From positions 1 to 33,722 of the IMG/VR virus record IMGVR_UViG_3300001596_000069: 33,722 nucleotides of DNA; one strand, given 5' to 3'. Shown one piece after another: positions 24,097 through 31,720 of the stretch. The notes below the pieces were generated by a model. The model was not told the origin of the DNA, did no database searches, and saw only the letters and a list, made by a program, of their open reading frames with translations. The position numbers and the translations under genes were made by a program. The stretch comes from a virus. The stretch's first letter is position 1. Each line of letters opens with the position of its first letter.

Positions 24097-24633
24097 CTAG
24101 CTATAGGTCGGCAGGCCTTCCCTGGTGCCGCCCCTGCCGATGGTCAAAACCTGTTGCCGGTTGTGCGTCATGCTGAAACTCACATGCACCCATCCGGACT
24201 GCGGCTGGCCGATCGTGTGAAATTCGAGAATGAGCTGGTCAAAGGTCAGGTTGTCCCGGATCCACTCCGCCAGGACGTGATTGGGAATGCCCGGCAACTC
24301 GATATCCGCGGCTTCCCCGCGCGGGTGTGACTTCAGGTCCAGGTAGAGTTGCCAGGATGAGTCTTCATGCGGATCCAACCGGCGCTTGCTTGCCCATCGC
24401 AAGAAGCTGCGCCAGGTCAACACGCGTTCCAGCTCTGGCGAGCGATACCAGCTCGACGGGGAAAACGGGATCCGGAAATGCGCGCGCACGGGCTCAAGGA
24501 TCGTGTGCGCCAGTGCTTCAAGGCGCGGGTGCAGCTCCCTGGGCGGCGTGTTGTCGATGCCGTGGCGGGCAGCGGTTTGGCTGCGCATGGCTTCATGCAG
24601 GGTGAAGTGCGGTGAGAGGCGAGTGTGTGTCAT
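24097..24633 (-). CDS. Peptidase M15 endolysin
   Basis: The 178-residue protein is an M15-type D-Ala-D-Ala/L-Ala-D-Glu peptidase. Zinc ligands are His103 and Asp110 (SHPRGEAAD) and His150 (WVHVSF), with SWYRSPEL earlier in the fold. It should cut peptide cross-links in peptidoglycan to lyse the host. It lacks a signal sequence, so it needs the holins upstream to reach the wall. The start overlaps the S stop (ATGA). P2 uses a muramidase (K) placed elsewhere, so the lysis module differs. Confidence 0.9.
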   Translation of the reverse strand: MTHTRLSPHFTLHEAMRSQTAARHGIDNTPPRELHPRLEALAHTILEPVRAHFRIPFSPSSWYRSPELERVLTWRSFLRWASKRRLDPHEDSSWQLYLDLKSHPRGEAADIELPGIPNHVLAEWIRDNLTFDQLILEFHTIGQPQSGWVHVSFSMTHNRQQVLTIGRGGTREGLPTYS

Positions 24634-25109
24634 GGGGCTTGGTCCGGATCTATGTGATCGAGAATCAGCGTCTGAACGGCTTCCACGTCCGCATGCGCCA
24701 GCCCAAGCAGCTTGCGTTGCGAGTAGCGCACAAGCGGCCCCGCTTCGCCGTCGCTGCCCTTCAGCCGATCGCGAAGGCCAAATTGGTGGATACGGGCAAT
24801 GCGCGCCGTGCGGCCTTCAAAGCCGACGGCAACGCCATCTGCGGATGCGTCTATCTTCATGTGCCGGGCCTTGCGCAGACCAAGCAGCATCTTGCGCCGG
24901 CGGCGCACCTGGTCGCGCCGTGGCTTGCGCGGTGCCCACCGGCGTCCGTCCGGATCCGTCTGTTGCGTGATGCGCTTGGCGTTGATGCGCCGTAGCAGCC
25001 GGCCCATGGCAGTGAACAGCTTGGCCCGCGCCTTGGGGTCCAGGCTGGCAATCACGCCCTCAACCCAATCCTGCAATCTGTCCAGGCCTTCAGCCCGCGC
25101 AAGATCCAT
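24630..25109 (-). CDS. S: Tail completion protein S (phage virion morphogenesis)
   Basis: The 159-residue basic protein has the gpS pattern: an N-terminal helix GLDRLQDWVEGVIASLDP, a central very basic segment (RRWAPRKPRRDQ), and a C-terminal strand-helix with ARIHQFGLRDRL and GPLVRYSQRKLLGL. It is needed to finish and attach tails. It lies between R and the endolysin, ending with an ATGA overlap. Confidence 0.92.
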   Translation of the reverse strand: MDLARAEGLDRLQDWVEGVIASLDPKARAKLFTAMGRLLRRINAKRITQQTDPDGRRWAPRKPRRDQVRRRRKMLLGLRKARHMKIDASADGVAVGFEGRTARIARIHQFGLRDRLKGSDGEAGPLVRYSQRKLLGLAHADVEAVQTLILDHIDPDQAP

Positions 25110-25111
25110 GA

Positions 25112-25528
25112 TCAGGTGCCCTCGCTGAAGCCGGTCAGGCTGTCCGCGTCAATGCGCGGTTCCGGCTGAAGGGTCAGGCGGTGATCCCCGTCAACGGTCT
25201 CAACGGCCCAGGTTTCCGATAGGGGCACGCTGAACGCGATATCCGCCGCGTCCGTGTTGAGAATGTCGGCATCAAAGGTGACGGCATCCGGGGCAAGGCC
25301 GGGCTGAAACTCTTCCAGCCAGTCCCAGAGGAACAAGGCCACGGTGACCGGGTTGCCGGTGAACATCTCCGCCAGCACGTCTGCCCGGTAGGTCAGGCGC
25401 AGGCTGCGGCTTTCGCCGTCCACATACCGCAGCACGGTGCCGCTATCAGCAAACGTCACCAGCGTGTCCGCCTTGAAGCCCAGGGGTGCGGCTAGCAGGT
25501 GCTCGCGAAGGTCGGCCAGGCGCTTCAT
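25112..25528 (-). CDS. R: Tail completion protein R
   Basis: The 138-residue protein starts MKRLADLREHLLAAP, the P2 gpR opening, and has LRYVDGESRSLRLTYRADV and FLWDWLEEFQPGL. The start overlaps the holin stop (ATGA); longer frames upstream run through the holin gene and are rejected. It precedes S as in P2. Confidence 0.9.
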   Translation of the reverse strand: MKRLADLREHLLAAPLGFKADTLVTFADSGTVLRYVDGESRSLRLTYRADVLAEMFTGNPVTVALFLWDWLEEFQPGLAPDAVTFDADILNTDAADIAFSVPLSETWAVETVDGDHRLTLQPEPRIDADSLTGFSEGT

Positions 25529-25959
25529 TGGGGTGTGGATCGCTGTCGGTTTTCTGCCCAAGCGCGCATCACCGATGGCACCACTTTCTCGGCACTGCGT
25601 CCAACAACATAGCCGCCAAGGCCGATCTTCATTAGTTCGTATACAGACAGAAGTTCGTCTTCGCTCATGTCGCCTGCCGTCCACCCCAACCATCGCGCCA
25701 CAATAAGCAGCAAGAAAGTGATCATGGTGAGTGGTCGCCAGTTGCGCTGAAGCCAGCTCTTGCCGTTCGCCTCTGCCTGAATGATCGCAGCCTGTGCCGT
25801 CGCAAGCTTGCCTTCGTACTCAAGCGCTGACTTCATCAAGGTTGCTTCGTGGCTGCGCAACATGTTCTCGGCTGCAAGGCGGTCTTTGTCGGTGGTGAAG
25901 AGGCTGCCAACACCTTTGATCACTTCACCAACAGAGCTACCGATTATCTCACCCAGCAT
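25525..25959 (-). CDS. Holin of the gene-transfer-agent three-helix family
   Basis: The 144-residue protein is similar to GTA_holin_3TM proteins. A long amphipathic N-terminal helix with Lys/Glu/Ala precedes the membrane helix WRPLTMITFLLLIVARWLGW (about residues 73-92), and a second hydrophobic helix (LMKIGLGGYVVGRSAEKVV) follows. It would make inner-membrane lesions to release the M15 endolysin. It overlaps the 68-residue holin gene upstream by 11 bp and gene R downstream by 4 bp. Two holin-like genes in tandem suggest a holin/antiholin pair. Confidence 0.85.
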   Translation of the reverse strand: MLGEIIGSSVGEVIKGVGSLFTTDKDRLAAENMLRSHEATLMKSALEYEGKLATAQAAIIQAEANGKSWLQRNWRPLTMITFLLLIVARWLGWTAGDMSEDELLSVYELMKIGLGGYVVGRSAEKVVPSVMRAWAENRQRSTPQ

Positions 25960-26155
25960 TGCTGTCTCCGTTTCCTTGCTCCAAGGCGCGCTCGGCCAGC
26001 TTGAAGTGTTTGCGCTTGTACCAAGCGTTGACGAGGAAGGTTGCTATCGCAGTCAGGAGGCCTGCGAGCGCAATCCATTCATTGAAGGTCAGTACACCGA
26101 TCATTGTGGCGGTGCCGCTTCCGGCGTAGCTCGTGGCTGATGGCACGTCGTTCAT
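25949..26155 (-). CDS. Small single-helix holin-like protein
   Basis: The 68-residue protein has one membrane helix (about residues 27-44), a short N-terminal part with SYAGSGTATMIG and a basic C-terminus (WYKRKHFKLAE). That is the pattern of the HP1-type class of small phage holins (the P2 Y gene holds the same place). The start is just before X and the stop overlaps the GTA-type holin. It could serve as holin, antiholin or regulator of the larger one. Confidence 0.78.
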   Translation of the reverse strand: MNDVPSATSYAGSGTATMIGVLTFNEWIALAGLLTAIATFLVNAWYKRKHFKLAERALEQGNGDSNAG

Positions 26156-26157
26156 TC

Positions 26158-26400
26158 TCAATCCCACAGCTTCACGCTGGTATCCGTGGTCAGGGTCGTG
26201 TTGGTCGGGCTCGGCAGGCGGACGGGTGTGCCTTCCGGCAGGACCGGTCCGAGATCCGCAAGCCCGTGGTTCATGTCGATCAGCTTTTCGGTGGCCCCGG
26301 ACCATTCGCCCAGATAGCGTGCACAGATGATGTCCGCCGTGTCGCCTTGCCGTGCGTAGGCAACGCCGCTGTCCGGGAATGGTTCGCGCCGGACGCCCAT
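26158..26400 (-). CDS. X: Tail protein X
   Basis: The 80-residue protein matches P2 gpX: GVAYARQGDTADIICARYLG, with the LysM-like D.(I/V)C.RY pattern, then LIDMNHGLADLGPVLPEGTPVRLP. It belongs to the baseplate/tail assembly set. The start overlaps the L stop (TGATG). Confidence 0.92.
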   Translation of the reverse strand: MGVRREPFPDSGVAYARQGDTADIICARYLGEWSGATEKLIDMNHGLADLGPVLPEGTPVRLPSPTNTTLTTDTSVKLWD

Positions 26401-26870
26401 CAGATCAGCTCCACATTGCCGCTATCCCGGCCGGAAATGGCGGCGATCGCTTGCCGGGCGATGCGGTAGCTGTCCTGGGCGGCGTCTTCTGCCGTGTCGG
26501 CATTGTCCGCGCCGTCATTGGTCAGATCCGTGTCAACGGTCTTTTCCAGAAGAAAGGCTTTGGCTGTGTGATAGACGGCGCTTTCATACAGCGTCACCAG
26601 CTCCCCGGTGTCGCCATAGATGTCCTGGTCCACATCCGCCAGCGAGGCCTTGCCGTCGTCCTGCTGTGTTGCTGCATAGCTGGCGAGTTCGCGGTTCACG
26701 CGGATCATGGCCAGGTGCAAATCCGACTGCACCACGTCCGGAGACAGGTAGGGCGGCACACGGACGGTCTTGCCCATTGCCTCGACGGACAGGGGCGGGA
26801 AGAAAGCCAGATTGGTAACGTCACCGGGTCCGGCGTCGGGTCCGCCCGCTGGTATCACAATCGTGTTCAT
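26400..26870 (-). CDS. L: Head completion protein L
   Basis: The 156-residue protein from MNTIVIPAGG has the P2 gpL pattern: FFPPLSVEAMGKTVRVPPYLS near the N-terminus, then DLHLAMIRVNRELASY, LVTLYESAVYHTAKAFLLEKT and SYRIARQAIAAI. It seals the packaged head for tail joining. The upstream gap of 127 bp to gene M is strongly structured, and no ribosome site is obvious near the ATG. Confidence 0.91.
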   Translation of the reverse strand: MNTIVIPAGGPDAGPGDVTNLAFFPPLSVEAMGKTVRVPPYLSPDVVQSDLHLAMIRVNRELASYAATQQDDGKASLADVDQDIYGDTGELVTLYESAVYHTAKAFLLEKTVDTDLTNDGADNADTAEDAAQDSYRIARQAIAAISGRDSGNVELI

Positions 26871-26912
26871 GGCGGTGTCGTGCGCACCATATGATCCGTT
26901 ACAGATGGGATC

Positions 26913-26981
26913 GGCCCGCCTGGGAAGCGTCCAGGAGAGCAATCCCTTGCTCCCCAGGCGGACCGTCTGGCGCGAGGCCAG
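26913..26981 (-). ncRNA. Strongly structured RNA element between M and L
   Basis: In the minus-strand RNA a 12-bp stem with one G-U pair (26953-26964 with 26913-26924) encloses a second, perfect 6-bp stem (GAGCAA/TTGCTC) closed by a GGGA, GNRA-type, tetraloop. The inner stem is stacked directly on one arm, with a 12-base bulge on the other side. Just upstream is another 6-bp hairpin, 26966-26982. It has no U tract, so it is not a classical terminator. It is the longest dyad I found in the window. Confidence 0.6.
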
Positions 26982-26997
26982 AGAGGACTGTCAGCCG

Positions 26998-27735
26998 CTA
27001 AGCGGGCGGCTCTTGTGTCTGTGTGCCGTCCGGTGTGTCACCGGCGCCGGTTTCCTGGTCGGCGGCGTCCACCTTCTTTTGCAGGTCATCGCGGCGCTTC
27101 TTCAGCCCGCACTTTTCGTGCAGCTCAAGCGCGCGGTTGTAGTGGAACAACGCGGCGCGGAGATCCTGCGTGTCGCCGGCGTGCTCGAAGGCAAAGCCCA
27201 AAGCCTTGTGCAGCTTCGCGGCTACCTGGTCCGGCATGTCTGCGCCGTCCGTCGCCTCGGCAATGTCCTTGAGGACTTCCAGGCCAGGACCGTCCGTGCC
27301 ATCGGCTTCCGCCTGAATGCCCGCTTCGCCAAAGGCTTCGGCCATCCAGACCGCGAGGTCGCGGGTGAAGCGCTGCGGCATTTTGAGATCGTACTCTGAG
27401 GCATAGAGCGCGATTTCGGCGGCCTTCTCGAACTGGTTGAGATCCACAAGCCACACCATGATTTCCGTCATGATGGGGTCATCGCCACCGGGTTCTTCGC
27501 GCATCACGCCTTCAATGTAGGGCAGGTACGCGCCCACGAAGTCCGCCTTCATCGCCACCTTGCGTTCCGTGCTCTGCACACCCTTCAACTGACTGATATG
27601 GGTGGCGAGCTGCGCCATGAGCTGATCGTGGAGCGTCGTACCTTCCATGGTGTCGGCAGCGGGATTGGCAGCGGTTTGGGCCGCAGCCTTGGCGGCGGTC
27701 ACCGTCTCAAAGTGGGTGCGGAATGGGTCTCTCAT
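26998..27735 (-). CDS. M: Terminase small subunit M
   Basis: The 245-residue gpM-like protein starts MRDPFRTHFETVTAAKAA. It has helices throughout, with HISQLKGVQSTERKVAMKADFVG, DPIMTEIMVWLVDLNQFEKAAEIA and FTRDLAVWMAEAFGEAG. It recognises the packaging site and works with ATPase P. A GAGG site precedes the start; longer frames upstream are rejected. The acidic tail (GDTPDGTQTQEPPA) resembles other small terminases. Confidence 0.9.
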   Translation of the reverse strand: MRDPFRTHFETVTAAKAAAQTAANPAADTMEGTTLHDQLMAQLATHISQLKGVQSTERKVAMKADFVGAYLPYIEGVMREEPGGDDPIMTEIMVWLVDLNQFEKAAEIALYASEYDLKMPQRFTRDLAVWMAEAFGEAGIQAEADGTDGPGLEVLKDIAEATDGADMPDQVAAKLHKALGFAFEHAGDTQDLRAALFHYNRALELHEKCGLKKRRDDLQKKVDAADQETGAGDTPDGTQTQEPPA

Positions 27736-27756
27736 GGTGGCCTCTGGGTCTCTCTG

Positions 27757-27822
27757 GTTCGCGTATCGAACGAGCGTTGGGGGCGGCCATGCCGGCCAGG
27801 CCGGTCGTCGTGCTCCGCCCCC
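27757..27822 (-). ncRNA. Structured RNA element between N and M
   Basis: On the minus-strand RNA an 8-bp perfect stem, GGGGGCGG (27822-27815) with CCGCCCCC (27786-27779), surrounds a 5-bp CCGGC/GCCGG hairpin (27792-27804). A second 5-bp hairpin (27757-27771) lies 3' of it. No U tract follows. It occupies most of the 110-bp gap between the capsid and small terminase genes. Confidence 0.5.
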
Positions 27823-27845
27823 GTCTCTCGCGGTGAATTCAGTGC

Positions 27846-28862
27846 TTAGGCCCAGCCGCCGACTCCGTCCGGCGTCAGGATGCCTTCGCTCAGAAGGGCG
27901 CACGCGTAGTCTTCGACCACGTAGTCTTCATTCACGGACTGATAGTCCGCGATGCGATCCTTCTTCGGTTCTTCTTCAATGCGGCGGCGGCGCGTGCCGT
28001 TCTGGTAGTAGATCGACAGGTTCGCCAGCTTGGTCACCATGAAGGCGTTGGCAGGGAAGAACGGGACCATGATGGTCCGCTTACCGCCGATCATCTTGTT
28101 GGTCAGCATGATCTGAAGCGCGGCGCGCTCGGTCGGTGCATCGTGGTCACCGGCGAGGCTCACATACTTGTCCGAAAGCAGGTTGCGTCCGCAGATCACA
28201 ACAAGGTCCGGATCGTCCGCGTACCATTCCGCGATCTGAGCATTGATGCTCGCCATCACGGCTTGGTCGATGTTCTTGTAGTCGGCGTCTGCCTGGTCCC
28301 CGATCTTGATGGCACTGGTCACACGCTCCGCATTCTCTACGCGCATGCTCTCAAGCCAGCCGATATTCACGTCCTGCAACAGCGGGTTGGCAGCGAGGTT
28401 CGTATTGGCGGCGCGGCTTGTGCCGTTCCAGCCGATCATGATCCGGTCGCGCGCTTGCTGCTTGGTGATCACGCTGCGAATGCGCGGCTGGAAGTCCGGG
28501 AACTTCGCCCACTGGTCCAGCTTTTCGTACCGAATGGCCGTATCGAAGTTGGTCTGCGCGCACTCGTATTGCCGCGAATCCATTGCGGTCGGATCCGAGG
28601 GGTTGCGCTCGCCCGCGCCGCTGGTGTCTGTCCGGCTGGCGATGGGGTTGGCCACATCAAGGCCAAGCACTTCGCCTTTCTGCTGGTCAACACCAATGAC
28701 GTTGATCTGTTGCAGGAAGTCGGATGACTCACGAATCCGTTCTTCAAGCTTCTGTTCAACGCTCGGCTCAACCGCGAAAGCCTTTGTCGCATCCGGCACG
28801 CCATTGATGGTGGCGAGCTGGTGGAGATAAGCGTTATAGGCAAGGCGGGTTTCAGTTCTCAT
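27846..28862 (-). CDS. N: Major capsid protein N
   Basis: The 338-residue HK97-fold capsid protein has the P2 N pattern. It has TRLAYNAYLHQLATINGVPDA at the start, FAVEPSVEQKLEERIRESSDFL, then INVIGVDQQKGEVLGLDV, DLVVICGRNLLSDKY and a C-terminal YVVEDYACALL. In P2 the N-terminal arm is cleaved by the gpO protease. Translation begins straight after a 13-bp direct repeat in the mRNA leader. Confidence 0.96.
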   Translation of the reverse strand: MRTETRLAYNAYLHQLATINGVPDATKAFAVEPSVEQKLEERIRESSDFLQQINVIGVDQQKGEVLGLDVANPIASRTDTSGAGERNPSDPTAMDSRQYECAQTNFDTAIRYEKLDQWAKFPDFQPRIRSVITKQQARDRIMIGWNGTSRAANTNLAANPLLQDVNIGWLESMRVENAERVTSAIKIGDQADADYKNIDQAVMASINAQIAEWYADDPDLVVICGRNLLSDKYVSLAGDHDAPTERAALQIMLTNKMIGGKRTIMVPFFPANAFMVTKLANLSIYYQNGTRRRRIEEEPKKDRIADYQSVNEDYVVEDYACALLSEGILTPDGVGGWA

Positions 28863-28892
28863 GGGTCTTGTCCGTTCTCGGGTCTTGTCCGT
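28863..28892 (-). repeat. 13-bp direct repeat in the capsid mRNA leader
   Basis: GGGTCTTGTCCGT occurs at 28863-28875 and again at 28880-28892, 17 bp apart. The copy nearest the ATG supplies GGACAAGACCC before the start. It may be a recent tandem duplication of the translation-start region, or a binding site. Confidence 0.7.
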
Positions 28893-28925
28893 GGGCTGGT
28901 GATAGGAAGCGAGGCGAACGCCGCC

Positions 28926-29768
28926 TTAGCAGTCGGTTTGTGTGAAGGTGGTCGCGCCGGTTGAGGCCGGGCGCTCAGGCGTGGTGGGGTCGGGTTCCTG
29001 GTTCAGCTTCGCGGCCATCTCTTCCACCTGCTTTTTCAGCGCGGCCACTTCGTCTTCTGAAGGGGTTGCCGCCTGTGCTGGCGTGGCAGGTGCAGCGGCA
29101 AGGGCGACCGTTTCCCGGACGGTCGCGCCCATCTGGTCGATGCCTTCAGCCATGGCCATAAGCCCGGCTTCGATCGCGTCGATACGCTCGTTTGTCTTGT
29201 TGGTGGACTTGGAGAACATCGCGGTGATGCGCTCCGCCAGGGAGGGGCCGGTATCAACCGCCGGCTTTTCTTCTTCCTTGGTCAGTTCCAGCACGTCGCC
29301 TTCAACCGCCGGCATGAGCAGTGTGTTCATGCCTTTACTGGCCTTGTCCTGTTGCCGGAACATCAGGCGCTCGGTGCCGATACTGGCGGGCGTGTCGGTT
29401 ACGGCGAGGCCGACCATGTAGGCTTCACCACTGCCCGCGAAATCGGGATCAATCTCGATCGAGGTGAAGACTTTCTGGTCTGCCTTGTTCGTCTCAAAGA
29501 ACTTGTCGTTTGGTGCGAGCTGCGCGAACAGCGCAAGCTTGCCGTCTGCGCCCTTCTCTGCCTTGAGGGCAACCACGTCACCCAGGGCGGGAAACTGAGA
29601 CTCCACCAACAGCCCCCGGAAGTGTTCAATCCAGATCCGGGCCTGGTATTTGGTCGGATCGTAGTTGTCCGCCATTTCCTGAATCTGCTTCGCCGGGATC
29701 GCGCGACCATCGACTGTGGGGCCTTCGGTGGCGACGCGGACAAACTTGGAAACGGCTTTGTGAGACAT
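28926..29768 (-). CDS. O: Capsid scaffold / protease O
   Basis: The 280-residue P2 gpO-like protein is both scaffold and maturation protease. The N-terminal protease part has KFVRVATEGPTVDGRAIPA, QARIWIEHFRGL with a conserved His, and FTSIEIDPDF with Ser. The C-terminal half is the helical scaffold (VAALKKQVEEMAAKLNQE). It starts the capsid operon, divergent from P. Confidence 0.94.
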   Translation of the reverse strand: MSHKAVSKFVRVATEGPTVDGRAIPAKQIQEMADNYDPTKYQARIWIEHFRGLLVESQFPALGDVVALKAEKGADGKLALFAQLAPNDKFFETNKADQKVFTSIEIDPDFAGSGEAYMVGLAVTDTPASIGTERLMFRQQDKASKGMNTLLMPAVEGDVLELTKEEEKPAVDTGPSLAERITAMFSKSTNKTNERIDAIEAGLMAMAEGIDQMGATVRETVALAAAPATPAQAATPSEDEVAALKKQVEEMAAKLNQEPDPTTPERPASTGATTFTQTDC

Positions 29769-29938
29769 GGAAGCGGCCCTTCATGTGCGGTGCGGTGTGC
29801 AAGTCAGCGGTGATGCGCTGCGGTTGCCGCAAACGTCCGCGATGCCGCGCCGAATGCTCAAGCGGGGCCGGGTTACACAAGCGAGTTGTAACCAGCGCTG
29901 TTGGAAGGGAAGGGGGGCGCGGGCGGTAGGGTCCGGCC
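29769..29938. promoter_or_regulatory. Divergent late promoter region between O and P
   Basis: This 170-bp gap separates the leftward capsid genes from rightward terminase and portal, as in P2. It holds one activator dyad (29871-29893), close to P and 114 bp from O. A small TGCGG/CCGCA hairpin lies near 29818-29830. I see no second dyad at the expected distance from O, so the single palindrome may serve both sides, or O may use a weaker site. Confidence 0.6.
29871..29893 (+). promoter_or_regulatory. Late-activator dyad upstream of terminase P
   Basis: GGTTACA-N9-TGTAACC is the same dyad as upstream of V, with identical arms and 9-base spacer length but a different spacer sequence. Its centre, 29882, lies 57 bp before the P ATG. 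TAGGGT (29927-29932) could be the -10, giving a start at the ATG. This agreement in both arms and distance argues for a shared late regulator, most simply the Ogr-like protein. Confidence 0.78.
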
Positions 29939-31720
29939 ATGGCCGATGCACCGGAACCCCCTGCAAAGCACCAGCTCCCGTTCCTGCGGCAACGGGCGGC
30001 GCAGCTTTTCTGGCAGGCCTACACGGTCAGCGAGATCGCCAAGAAACTTGGGCTGAAATACGCGACCGTTGATAGCTGGAAGCGCCGTGACGGTTGGCGT
30101 GAAGCGCCGGTGCACACGCGGGTGGGCTCCACCATAGAAAGCCGTCTTTGCCTGCTGGTTGACAAGCCCGACAAGACGAAGGGCGATCTTGCGGAGATCG
30201 AAACACTCAGCCGCCAGCTCGAACGTGTGGCGCGGATAGAGAAGTTTTCCGCCGGCGGCAATGAAGCTGACCTCAACCCCAAGGTCGCCAACCGCAACAA
30301 GAAAAAGCGCAAGGGCAAACGTCACAAGAACCACCTGACCGATGAAGACATAACCAATCTGAAGATTGAGTTTCGCCGCGTGCTGTTCGGCTATCAGCAA
30401 TGCTGGTGGGACAACATCAAACGCCGTGTACGGAACATATTGAAGTCGCGGCAGATTGGTGCGACCTGGTACTTCGCCCGTGAAGCCTTCATGGATGCGC
30501 TGGAAAGTGGCGACAACCAGATTTTCCTTTCCGCGTCGCGCGCCCAGGCCGAACTATTCCGCGCCTACATCATCCAGTTTGTCTATGAGGTCACCGGCAA
30601 GGAGCTGAAAGGCAACCCGATCGAACTTGAGAACGGGGCCACGCTCTATTTCCTGTCCACAAACAGCCGGACGGCCCAGGGCTATCACGGTCACCTGTAT
30701 GTGGACGAGTATTTCTGGATCCCGAACTTCGCCAAGCTGAAGCACGTCGCCAGTGGCATGGCCGCGCACAAGAAGTGGCGCAAGACGTATTTCTCAACCC
30801 CGTCCACCCTGGGCCATGAGGCGCACGGCTTCTGGTCCGGTGCCGACTACAACAAGGGGCGGCGCGAAGAAGACAGGGTGACGGTCAACACCCTGCATGA
30901 GGTGCTGAAGTCTGGCCACCTGGGCGCGGACGGACAATGGCGCCAGGTGGTCACCATCCATGATGCGGCGAAGGCCGGGTGTGACCTGTTCGATATCGAA
31001 GCGTTGAAGCGGGAACACTCACCGGGCGAATTCGCCAACCTCTATGAGTGCGTGTTCATTGATGACGCCTTGTCCGTCTTCAAGCTGGAAGATCTTCAAT
31101 TCTGCCTGGTGGATGCCTGGGAGGCTTGGCCGGACTACCAGGGCATGCGCGCGCGCCCCTTCGGCGATCTGCCTGTATGGATTGGCTATGATCCAAGCCG
31201 CACGCGGGACGATGCCAGTTGCGTGGTGATCGCGCCGCCCGCGAAGGAAGGCGGCAAGTTCCGCTGTTTGGAGAAGCTGCGCTTCAACAACATGAACTTT
31301 GAAGCGCAGGCCAAAGCCATCCGTAAGCTGACGGAGCGCTACAACGTCCAGCATATCGGTATTGACGCCAGCGGCATGGGCATCGGCCTTTATGAGCTGG
31401 TGCTGAAGTTCTTCCCGCGTGCGCAGAAGATCGTCTATTCCGTCGACGTGAAGAACCTGTTGGTCGCCAAGGCCAAGCACCTGATCGACAACCGACGCCT
31501 TGAATATGACGCGGGCTGGGCGGATCTGTCTCAGGCGTTTATGAGCATTCACCGCAGCGCCACACCGTCCGGCGGAAAGATCACCTATCAGGCCAGCCGG
31601 TCGGCTGAAACGGGTCATGCGGATCTGGCCTGGGCGGCCATGCATGCCCTTTCCCGCGAAAGCATTGTTCCCCTTGATGAAGCTGGCCACAGCCAGCGCG
31701 CAACCGTGGAGACTTTTTGA
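29939..31720 (+). CDS. P: Terminase large subunit P
   Basis: The 593-residue packaging motor and nuclease resembles P2 gpP. An N-terminal helix-turn-helix (VSEIAKKLGLKYATVDSWKRR, about 30-50) probably contacts DNA or M. The ATPase has a non-standard Walker A, SRQIGATW at 170-177, and Walker B LYVDEYFW at 253-260. The C-terminal RNase H-like nuclease has GYDPSRTRDDAS and IGIDASGMGIG as metal-ligand strands. The stop overlaps the portal ATG (TGATG). Confidence 0.96.
   Translation: MADAPEPPAKHQLPFLRQRAAQLFWQAYTVSEIAKKLGLKYATVDSWKRRDGWREAPVHTRVGSTIESRLCLLVDKPDKTKGDLAEIETLSRQLERVARIEKFSAGGNEADLNPKVANRNKKKRKGKRHKNHLTDEDITNLKIEFRRVLFGYQQCWWDNIKRRVRNILKSRQIGATWYFAREAFMDALESGDNQIFLSASRAQAELFRAYIIQFVYEVTGKELKGNPIELENGATLYFLSTNSRTAQGYHGHLYVDEYFWIPNFAKLKHVASGMAAHKKWRKTYFSTPSTLGHEAHGFWSGADYNKGRREEDRVTVNTLHEVLKSGHLGADGQWRQVVTIHDAAKAGCDLFDIEALKREHSPGEFANLYECVFIDDALSVFKLEDLQFCLVDAWEAWPDYQGMRARPFGDLPVWIGYDPSRTRDDASCVVIAPPAKEGGKFRCLEKLRFNNMNFEAQAKAIRKLTERYNVQHIGIDASGMGIGLYELVLKFFPRAQKIVYSVDVKNLLVAKAKHLIDNRRLEYDAGWADLSQAFMSIHRSATPSGGKITYQASRSAETGHADLAWAAMHALSRESIVPLDEAGHSQRATVETF

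Noticed and set aside
26896-26904. A TGTAAC sequence upstream of gene L, resembling half of the late-activator dyad
   Set aside because: The partner half is missing at the required 9-base spacing, so it is a chance half-site.
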